In this document: positions 43,721 to 51,700 of the stretch, piece after piece
Layout of the letters: each line of letters opens with the position of its first letter
Numbering within the stretch: the stretch's first letter is position 1
Source of the DNA: Nostoc sp. FACHB-280
GTDB lineage: Bacteria; Cyanobacteriota; Cyanobacteriia; Cyanobacteriales; Nostocaceae
Assembly: GCF_014697615.1 (NCBI RefSeq)
Contig: NZ_JACJSD010000016.1
Span: 87,071 to 151,070 of the forward strand
Direction of reading: 5' to 3'
Length of the DNA stretch: 64,000 nt
The notes under the pieces: generated by a model
What the model was told of the DNA's origin: nothing
What the model saw: only the letters and a program-made list of their open reading frames with translations
Database searches by the model: none
Program-made: the position numbers and the translations under genes

Positions 43721-45475
43721 TTACAACCCATATTCTTCACGAAGTTGTTCATAGTCCCACACCTCAATTTCTTCGTATTGAGATTGAGCCGTTGCTGTAT
43801 ATTCCACGTCATCGGGTTCAACTACTTGGGAGGATAATGACTCAGTTTTGCTTTCATCAACCCCAGCAGACCGCAGAACAGCTTGTTCTAATTTTTGACG
43901 CTCCTTACGGCTCTTCTTACTAGCCACAAGAGCATCACGCTCAATAACTTCTTGCAATAATGATTGGTTACTGATAGTTTTGCCTGCGGTGCGGAGCCTG
44001 CTACTTGCTGCCTCAGCCTCATCTAATGACAGTTGCTCTGTCTCCAAACCTTGAGCATGAGCGCGAGTTAGGAACACTTCTTGATTTTTCTCCTGGCGAT
44101 AAACCAGAATGGTTGTAATGTCTCTGGGATCAAATCTTAAATTGACAGTTTCCCCAGCATAACCTGCCAAATATTCCCCCCGATACATTAAATTTTGAAA
44201 CTGTAAATATCCTCCTCTTTGCACTGTACGCCGTGACTGCTTCATCAGGCAGATATCCAAATCTCTATCTGCCATTGGCTCTGGTACTGTGGGTAGTCCA
44301 GCTTCCCAACGCTCAAAGCGAGTCTGATCCCCCATTCGCGCATCAATACTTTGGTTGTAGCGGTCAACAATATAGCGAACTAGTAACTGTTCTAGTTCCC
44401 GTAAGGTGAGTTTTGCATCCTTCTCTGCATCTTCTGGGCGTTCCTGCACATTAGATCCGGTGTACCCTGGAAGCGTTGAAAATAGTTGGTCATTCAATGT
44501 CTTAAAAGGACGCTCAACTACTCCACCTTCTGAAGGGCGATCGCGTAAATGACAGACAAATCCCAATTGCACTGCAATCTGACTCAAGTGGTTAGAGCGA
44601 AAATCTTTACCCCCATCAGTATAAAAATGTTCTGGCTTACCGTAAGTTCCCCATTCGCAATGCAGTTTGTACTCACAACCGTACCTTTTTGGCAAAATTG
44701 CATGGCGTAATGCTAAGGCAACTACTACTGAACTAGGCGCATCAAAACCTAAATTGATACCCATAATGCAACGAGAATAGGTATCAATTACAGTTGTTAG
44801 CCAAGGACGACTTAGTAGATCAACATGGTGAACTACTAGCAAAACATCTACACGGGTATGGTCACATTGCCAAACATGGTTGCTGTAGTCAACAGATAAA
44901 TCTTGACCTTCGCGGGTTTTAACTGAAAGTGTTGTCCCCCTCCAACCAGGGCTGCGGATACTCTTAGCTTTTTCTTTTTGTTCCAATATGGGAGCTAATA
45001 CCCGTAAAACAGTTCTGTAATTAGGAGGCTTGGAGTCGCCTAGTTCTCGCGCTTTAGCTTGAACTCTCAGGGCAACTTGCTTGGGAGTCATGCGTTTACT
45101 ACCCTTGTTACCTTCCTTATAAGTTTTGATGATGAAGTTTTCCCAAAACTCACCAATTCGATGTTTTCCTTTATCAGCCCTACCTGTCTGAGTGAATCCG
45201 ACTAAGCCATCCTCCTCCCATTTTTTTACTAAACGCTGCACCGTTCGCACTGATACACCCAGTTTTTCCGCAGCCTCCTTCAACTTCTGCCCGTAAGTTG
45301 TGCGATCGCATGGTTCCAGCAAACTTTGGATTACCTCTAACTTCAGTTGGGCTTCTTCTGAGAGTTCTGTAACAATCACATTCTTCTCAGGAGATGTATT
45401 GCTTTCTTCTGATAGGGCTTGGGCAGTATTTACCGATGTATGAACAGTGAAATCAGACATAATATTTCTGTTCAT
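43721..45475 (-). CDS. tnsB: TnsB, DDE transposase of the CAST
   Basis: Binds the transposon ends and catalyses strand transfer. There is no TnsA, so insertion should copy or form cointegrates. The 584 residues have N-terminal HTH domains (about 60-180, AAEKLGVSVRTVQRLVKKW), a retroviral-integrase-type core with D205 (WQCDHTRVD), D287 (FYTDGGKDF) and E321 (EGGVVERPF), and a C-terminal beta barrel. A tail (YEEIEVWDYEQLREEYG) fits the TnsC-contacting hook. The numbering with ATG 45475 agrees with the Scytonema protein. A CvkR-type operator lies 20 bp upstream of the start. Confidence 0.96.
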   Translation of the reverse strand: MNRNIMSDFTVHTSVNTAQALSEESNTSPEKNVIVTELSEEAQLKLEVIQSLLEPCDRTTYGQKLKEAAEKLGVSVRTVQRLVKKWEEDGLVGFTQTGRADKGKHRIGEFWENFIIKTYKEGNKGSKRMTPKQVALRVQAKARELGDSKPPNYRTVLRVLAPILEQKEKAKSIRSPGWRGTTLSVKTREGQDLSVDYSNHVWQCDHTRVDVLLVVHHVDLLSRPWLTTVIDTYSRCIMGINLGFDAPSSVVVALALRHAILPKRYGCEYKLHCEWGTYGKPEHFYTDGGKDFRSNHLSQIAVQLGFVCHLRDRPSEGGVVERPFKTLNDQLFSTLPGYTGSNVQERPEDAEKDAKLTLRELEQLLVRYIVDRYNQSIDARMGDQTRFERWEAGLPTVPEPMADRDLDICLMKQSRRTVQRGGYLQFQNLMYRGEYLAGYAGETVNLRFDPRDITTILVYRQEKNQEVFLTRAHAQGLETEQLSLDEAEAASSRLRTAGKTISNQSLLQEVIERDALVASKKSRKERQKLEQAVLRSAGVDESKTESLSSQVVEPDDVEYTATAQSQYEEIEVWDYEQLREEYGL

Positions 45476-45494
45476 GAATCAAAATTGATTTATA

Positions 45495-45509
45495 AATACA
45501 TAATGTTAT
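45495..45509. promoter_or_regulatory. CvkR operator ahead of tnsB
   Basis: AATACATAATGTTAT fits AnnACATnATGTnnT at every fixed position and lies 20 bp upstream of the tnsB start codon. It is the second copy of the motif found between cas12k and cvkR, so one repressor can silence both halves of the transposon. Confidence 0.87.
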
Positions 45510-45527
45510 TCTAAATGTTAGGGAAAC

Positions 45528-45737
45528 GACAGTCAATTTGTCATTATGAAAATATACAAAACCTTTTTTCTAATTTCTGAAGCGACAGTTAATTTGTCAT
45601 TTTTACGGAAGGCGACATTTATTTAGTCACTGTCGAGAAATAATGTCATACCTTTTGAATAGCGAAAACTCTTGCTGTACAAGCATTTACCAGATGACAA
45701 CAATTTGTCACGACGACATTTAATTAGTCACTGTACA
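45528..45737 (-). repeat. CAST right end (tnsB side) with TnsB-site-like repeats
   Basis: It contains ACGACAGTCAATTTGTCATT (about 45527), GCGACAGTTAATTTGTCATT (45582), GCGACATTTATTTAGTCACTG (45611), GATGACAACAATTTGTCACG (45693) and the terminal CGACATTTAATTAGTCACTGTACA end. The spacing and sequence agree with the right end of known type V-K elements. Confidence 0.88.
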
Positions 45738-46234
45738 TAAGCAGGCTTAACTGTATGTATACAATTTGGACTTAGGCAGTAAGGGACTTTTAATGAAACT
45801 TATGCCATTTTGGATTGAGAAAGGTTTTACTGGTAAGCTTTTGAGCAATCCATTTGTCGCAATCATTCTTCAATTTGGTATTATTTCATAGCCAAGTATG
45901 AAAGCGGGACTGGTTTTTACTCAGCACTCATCACTTTCAAGTCAAGAGGTGGGAGGAGAGGAAATGTATCTAAAACCCTTACACTCCAAACCCTTCACCC
46001 TTACAACCAGTCTCCACAAAAAATCTTTATGCGTAAGTACTGAGACAATATATAACCGTAATTTTCCTGAGATATTGAGCTTTGTAAATTTAATTTTGAA
46101 GAAGACTTCAGTAAATTCATCAAAACTCATTCAAAAAATTACCTTATCTTTGAAAAATCAATTGATACTGATGGCTATCACAGGTAATCTAATAAATAAT
46201 AGATACATTAACTTCATTGGTCTTGAGAACTTCC
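45738..46234. other. Chromosomal flank of the CAST, no clear gene
   Basis: 497 bp. It starts with TAAGCAGGCTT (45738-45748), an exact inverted copy of AAGCCTGCTTA at 21917-21927 on the other side of the transposon. A 32-codon frame at 45793-45891 (MKLMPFWIEKGFTGKLL) has no recognisable feature and I leave it uncalled. The frame at 45898-46248 is probably fortuitous: it has an intergenic-type CCTTACACTCCAAACCC repeat and overlaps the next gene. Confidence 0.5.
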
Positions 46235-47557
46235 ATGACCACTCATAGTCTGTTTACTGATTTAGAAGAACAAAATTTTGTTAAACCCAATCTTCAGCCA
46301 TTAAATCTCCAACTTGGGCAAGAAAAAATATATAGCTTCTTCATGGAAATTGTGAATGAAAAGTCTCCAGAAGAAGTTTTGCGAGAATTTAAAAGATTAT
46401 TTTTTGACTTTCTAGAATCAGGTAGTTTAAATACAGTACCTCTGATTCGGAAAATCCTCTCAGCCAACAATGAACAGGAATTTCGGAATACTATTAAGCG
46501 TTGTTGCTATATTATAGTTAATAACTGGGCATCTAAAAGAAAATATGAAGCTATTCAAGAACTAATTAACCTATTAGTTAATTATGATGTCCCATGTAAA
46601 AAAAGTAGTTATACCAGTTTACATACATATAAAAGCTGGCTCAAAAACTTTGTTAAAAGCGAAGACTATCAAGAATTAAAATTATTTGCTCATAAACACG
46701 ATTATAAAGGTAAAGCTCACTGGAGCAATCGCTATGCAGCTTATTTATTAGTTGCTCAATCTTTAGATGCTAATAACCCCATAGAGCAACAAGAAGCTGC
46801 TAGGCAACTTTCTAAGCAGATGAAGGACAATTTTAAATTTGAACTAGCAATGTATATTGCACGTTCTCAGTCCTCGGCTTCTAGTACTACACGCTATGTC
46901 AACCCTAGCATCTTGGGCGATAATGTTTTACGTTTGATTAAAATGATTATCGTGAAAAAGGGCTTATTTAGTTATGAAAATTTAGCCAATATATTTATTA
47001 AACAAACCCAGGAACAAACATTTAAAGAGTTTAAAGAAAGTATACGCAAGTATTTGTTTTTCTCTGTTAAAAATCTTGAATTGGTCAAAATATTAAATCA
47101 GCAATTAAAAGAAAATTTAGCTAATTGGAAACCAGAATCTGATGAAGATATTTTAGATAAAAACTTATTTCTTCGTAGTTGTAATCGCCTGATTGACTGT
47201 CTAACTACAGAAAATGGTCGAGAGCCTTCACAGTTATTTAGTTTATTGCTTTCTCAAGGTCATCCATTAACTTTAGTAATTATCCTACTGAAAATCATTT
47301 TGATTTGTCCAAATTCTCGCAGCCATTTAGAAATTAGAATTGCTCATTTAATTCGCTATTATGAAAAATTACCTAAAGACGAGTGTAAATGGATAATTCA
47401 TTTTCTAGAAATTTTTAATATCACTTTTGCTATCTATGCTGAAAATGTTGAATATAACTTGATTAAAGTTGAAGAAGACAAAAAGAATTCTCAAGGTAAG
47501 TCTAAGATAGATACTTACCATGTGTTTTCCCAATTAAGGGAAAACATTTATCAATAA
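46235..47557 (+). CDS. Conserved hypothetical protein, helical
   Basis: 440 residues from ATG 46235 (MTTHSLFTDLEEQNFVKPN). An in-frame start at 46217 would add six residues. The protein is almost wholly alpha-helical, Lys- and Leu-rich, with no membrane segment. Noticeable stretches are AHWSNRYAAYLLVAQSLDANNPIEQQEAARQLSKQM and FLRSCNRLIDCLTTENGREPSQLFSLLLSQGHPLTLVIILLKI. I recall similar proteins in filamentous cyanobacteria but cannot name a domain. It is the first complete gene outside the transposon on this side and appears monocistronic. Confidence 0.7.
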   Translation: MTTHSLFTDLEEQNFVKPNLQPLNLQLGQEKIYSFFMEIVNEKSPEEVLREFKRLFFDFLESGSLNTVPLIRKILSANNEQEFRNTIKRCCYIIVNNWASKRKYEAIQELINLLVNYDVPCKKSSYTSLHTYKSWLKNFVKSEDYQELKLFAHKHDYKGKAHWSNRYAAYLLVAQSLDANNPIEQQEAARQLSKQMKDNFKFELAMYIARSQSSASSTTRYVNPSILGDNVLRLIKMIIVKKGLFSYENLANIFIKQTQEQTFKEFKESIRKYLFFSVKNLELVKILNQQLKENLANWKPESDEDILDKNLFLRSCNRLIDCLTTENGREPSQLFSLLLSQGHPLTLVIILLKIILICPNSRSHLEIRIAHLIRYYEKLPKDECKWIIHFLEIFNITFAIYAENVEYNLIKVEEDKKNSQGKSKIDTYHVFSQLRENIYQ

Positions 47558-47609
47558 GTGGTAACAAGATTGTTGGCTGATAACTAATATTTTTGAGTGC
47601 AACTTAGTA

Positions 47610-48281
47610 TTAGTGAGAAAACATAGCGATCGCAGGTAAAAGCTGATATGATTCACTTTTAATTAAGATAGAGCATCCTAAGTAAATTAATACCAAAGGA
47701 AAGACCTTGCGACCGTAGCGGGTTAGCAGCGGTGCCATGAGAGGATTACGGGTTAACGTATAAGATAAGCAGCACCACAAGCCAACAGTGAAATAGCAGA
47801 TACCGAGAATTACGCCTAAACTGGGAAGATCACTACTAGCAAACAGTGGTACATATATACCAATATTATTCCCACCATTGGCAATAGTAACTGCGGAAAC
47901 ACGATAAGTTTGAGGATCACGCAGAGTAGCCCACAGAGATTTTTTGCGGTGCTTGGTTTTAGATGTAGAAAAATCAACTGAGACTGTTTGTACAGTTTCT
48001 GCTTCTGTTTCTTTAGTTAGTAAATGATTAATTCCAATCGCTATAGGTAAAAAACCTAGTAAACCAATCCAAGCTGTGGGTAAAATCAACCCACCCAAAA
48101 AACCAGGAAGACTAGCCAAGACTAATACTGTAAAGCCTAAAAATTCGCCAATAATAATATTTTTTGGACGGAAATGACGATTAACTTTACCAAAGAAAGC
48201 CGTCAAATATAAGTTGTCATCAAAAGTAGTTGCGATCGCAGCAGAGATGCCAATAATTATGGTACTAGTTAGCCAATTCAT
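47610..48281 (-). CDS. CadD-like cation (cadmium) resistance transporter
   Basis: A membrane protein of the cadmium-resistance transporter (CadD) family. From ATG 48281 (MNWLTSTIIIGISAAIA) it has 223 residues and about six helices. The family's two similar halves carry TTFDDNLYLTAFFGKV near the start and TIANGGNNIGIYVPLFA in the second half, which are the conserved acidic/polar motifs within membrane helices. An in-frame ATG at 48344 would add 21 polar residues, unlike the family N-terminus. The transported ion in cyanobacteria is not established. It appears monocistronic. Confidence 0.8.
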   Translation of the reverse strand: MNWLTSTIIIGISAAIATTFDDNLYLTAFFGKVNRHFRPKNIIIGEFLGFTVLVLASLPGFLGGLILPTAWIGLLGFLPIAIGINHLLTKETEAETVQTVSVDFSTSKTKHRKKSLWATLRDPQTYRVSAVTIANGGNNIGIYVPLFASSDLPSLGVILGICYFTVGLWCCLSYTLTRNPLMAPLLTRYGRKVFPLVLIYLGCSILIKSESYQLLPAIAMFSH

Positions 48282-48794
48282 AGTTGTTGCGTCAGGTAAT
48301 GTAACACTCCAAAATTTGGAGGATTGATTAGCAATGCCCATCAATCAAATTGATGTGTTATTTCAGCTAGGTACCTTAGCCGCGTATGTCATAAATATTA
48401 TGGCTAACCACTAAATAGGAGCAAATATTCTTTTTTGTTAAATCAATAAAAAAAGATTATTGATAGTTGTAAAGACGTTATACCAATTCACGAAATTACT
48501 GATACAAATCACTTTCTCTGCAACTCGTCTTCCGGTCGCCGAGCGTTCGCGCAGCGTCTCCGTCAGGAGAAGTCGAGGCGATGCTTTCATATCTGTATCA
48601 TTTTTAAAGTGAAATGGTATTAGACCTCTTGCACGAATGTTATAAAACACGAATTTTAAGTCTCACGCGTCTGGGAATGGGTGAGGTGTAGCTAGAAAAA
48701 ATTAACCGCCGATGTCAGAGGATGCACGCAGATGCACGCCGATAAATTTTTACTTCAGTAGACTAGGAAACGCTATACTGTAGCTTTCACTGAA
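48282..48794. other. Intergenic gap with dispersed repeat
   Basis: About 510 bp. A block at about 48524-48585 (TCCGGTCGCCGAGCG... through ...GGAGAAGTCGAGGCGATGC) resembles a dispersed GC-rich Nostoc repeat. The frame that runs through it at 48438-48650 is not a convincing gene. I see nothing else. Confidence 0.45.
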
Positions 48795-51700
48795 TTAAAA
48801 TCTGGTCTGATACTCAATCACAGCACGGCTATCGTCTTCTAAGTTAGTAGAAGCGCGTATCCGCAATTCATCGTTAATGCGGTAATTTATCCCCCATTGA
48901 AATGGGTCATTGGCAGTTAAAATCTTGATGCTAGAAATCGAAAACTTTGTAGAAATATCCACACCAGCTTCAGCCGCTAATTCTAATGTAGAACTGTTTC
49001 TCCCAGCTTCGGGGTTATCAGAAATCACAGTTGGAAAGATGCGAAATTCACTCAAACCAAAAGCATTGGCAATTTGATTAAATGTTGTTTGAAAGTTATT
49101 AAATACGGCGGAACCGGCAATATTAATTAAGCCTAATGTACTATCAGCACGTCCTTGAGTATCAACAAATCCACCGCCTAATAAAGCAACAATTTCAGTT
49201 TGACTGCGTGAGGGACTGCTAGTAAGTTCGAGATTTTCATTGAGTTTACTAGCCGGCCCTTGGACTCTTGCTTCCACCCGCACACTTTCTAATGAACCTA
49301 AGCCGCCGACGGAATTGTTTCTGGTAAAATCCGATGTTTGCACTGCATCCAGGACTTTGGCAAATAGCCGCACATCTAAAATAGGATCGCGGGGTGAGTC
49401 AGCCCGAAATGTGGCTGTATTTTTATAGCCACGTACTAAGTTAAATTGGGTGGTAAATAAATTCACACCACCTTTTTGCAGCCGAATTGTACCATTAGGT
49501 ATAGGCTGATTCAAAGCGCCATTAACTTTTAAATTACCTGTAGCACTAAAGCTAAGAATTGGCGGACGAGTAATTTGGATATTGCTGCCTAATGTCAATT
49601 CGAGGTTATTTAATCTCGCTACATTGGAATTACTTCTCGCTTCGGTTTTATCTTGTTTATTAGCTTTGGCAGCATCGCTATTTGTCGCTTGATTAGTGTT
49701 AGTTGATTCTGCTAATAAAACCTGACCATCAGATAACCGAATTTGACCGCCAATCAGGGGGTTTAAGGCTGAACCTGTAATTTGTAAATTACCACTTGCA
49801 CCACCTTTATATAATCCTTTGAGATTTAAATTTAATTTTTCTAAATTAACAGTCAAGGGATTACTTGCGACTTCTCCATTATTAAACACAGGAATTTCCC
49901 CCGCCGCGTTTACTTGACCCCGACTAAATCTGCCTTCAACACCTTCTACAACAATGCGGTCAAAATTGAAATTTATCTTGCCTGTAACACGTCTGATTTT
50001 ACCGGGTAAAGCTTGGGCGGCAAAGGTGGCATCTTTAACGGTGGCAATTCCGGTTAACTCTGGGCGTTGTCTGGTTCCCCGGACTGTTAAATCAATTTCA
50101 CCTTCACCTTTTTCAAAGGCTATTTGATCTGTTAACAGATTTAGTAGTGCTAATCCTTCATTGCGGACTTTGACATCTAAACTAATTTCATTGCTGGCGG
50201 GGGCGGTAGTTGCAAAGGGTAACTGATAGGGTATGCTGCCACTAATATTAACTGGTTCTGGCCCGGCAACGGAAACATTACTACCAAAGTTCAATCGACC
50301 ATTGATATAGCTAAAGCTGGCGGTAGCTGCTTCTACTGGTTTTTGATTCAGGGTTCCGCCAGTAATTTCTAATTCGCCTTGGGCTTGGGGGTTGGTGATT
50401 CCACCTGCTAAGGCGGCGGAACCATTCAAGTTACCTGTGATATCAATGGGGAGTTTGACAAAGTTATTAATTAAGCCGATGGGAAAATTCGTGACTCGTA
50501 ACTGACCTGATTGGTCTTTACCGCCGATGTTACCTGTGAAAGCTAAAAGACTTTTATCTAACTCTATGCGTAACGGGCGTAACTGCAAGACACCATTTTC
50601 AAAGCTACCTTGGGCAATGATTTGTTTTGCATTGTAGTAGCGATCGCTTTCACTTTCTTTACCCCAGGTAAAGTTCTGTCCGTTAATATCAAACTGTACA
50701 GATAACCCGTTGGCTGTGGCTGTATCTAAGGCAATGTCGCCGTTAAAGGTTCCTTGCAAGTCTGCCAGTTCTGGTAATAAATTGTTATCCCGCCTTTGTT
50801 GTTGCTGTTGTGCTAGTTCTGCTTCAATTTCGTAAAAGCGTCGCAGTTGATCAAATAAAGGTTGATTGGGTAAACCACGGGAGTTGGTAGTTAAATCGGC
50901 GGCTGTGCCGTAAGCTGGTTCTGATAAACCACGCTGAAAGTCTCTGATTTCAAAGATTTGGGCAACGGCTAACACATCTTGAATTTTGCCTTGGCTGATG
51001 TTGAGTTTACCTTGGAGTTGTGGCCCTTTGGGACTTTGGCCAAAACTCCCCGCAAAGGCATAAACACTGTTACCTTTGACAAATTTACTACTGGTGAGTG
51101 TGGCTTTGCCATTTGCATAGCTGAATTGGGCTGTTAATTCGTTGCCTTGAATGCGTCCAATTTTTGGGGATGCGATCGCTAAATTACCATTGGCAGCAAA
51201 TGTTTGTTGATTAACTTGCAAGTCGCCACTAATTAACCCAGCTACTGTACCTGTACCTAAACGCAAAGCGGGTGGTACAGAAACATTCAAGATTTGTAAG
51301 GGGAAGTTCTGCACATTCAAGGCGATGTTATTGCCTTGAAATTGTCCTTTGGCTGAGGCATCTTGCCACTGTACTAAAAAGGATTGGGGGCGATTTTTAC
51401 CGTCTAAATTAAAGGCGATGCGGTCTCGATTGCCCATTAAATTTAAGTTCAAGCCGCGCCCTTGGGCAGAATCAATGCTACCTGTTAACAGTGGTTCAAA
51501 AGCAATGTTTTGTACTACCAAGTTTCGTAAGGCAATTTTACCACTGACGTTTGGTAAGGGTAACTTGCCTGTGACTCTGCCGTTAAAATCTACCTTACCT
51601 TTCAACGCTACTTGATTAGGCAAATTAATGGGTAATTGTTGCAAATTATAGTCCTGGGCTTGGACATCCAAATTTAAGGCAGTAATTTCTGGAATGCCTG

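Larger units (their letters stand above)
21939..45737. mobile_element. Type V-K CRISPR-associated transposon (CAST), Tn7-like, 23.8 kb
   Basis: Both ends begin with TGTACAGTGACTAATTA (21939-21955, and inverted at 45721-45737). The similarity continues for about 46 bp with few changes, followed by repeated TGACAAATT/TGTC motifs, the probable TnsB binding sites. Inside are a delocalized guide, CRISPR array, tracrRNA, cas12k and cvkR at one end, tnsB-tnsC-tniQ at the other, and about 16 kb of cargo between. Every core reading frame is open and the key residues are present, so the element looks functional. It sits downstream of tRNA-Leu with the array end nearest the target. A clean 5-bp target duplication is not seen: the flanks are cctaa and taagc. 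Confidence 0.95.

Noticed and set aside
45898..46248. Possible 116-codon gene next to the CAST
   Set aside because: It overlaps the better 46235 gene, contains an intergenic-type repeat and has no recognisable feature.
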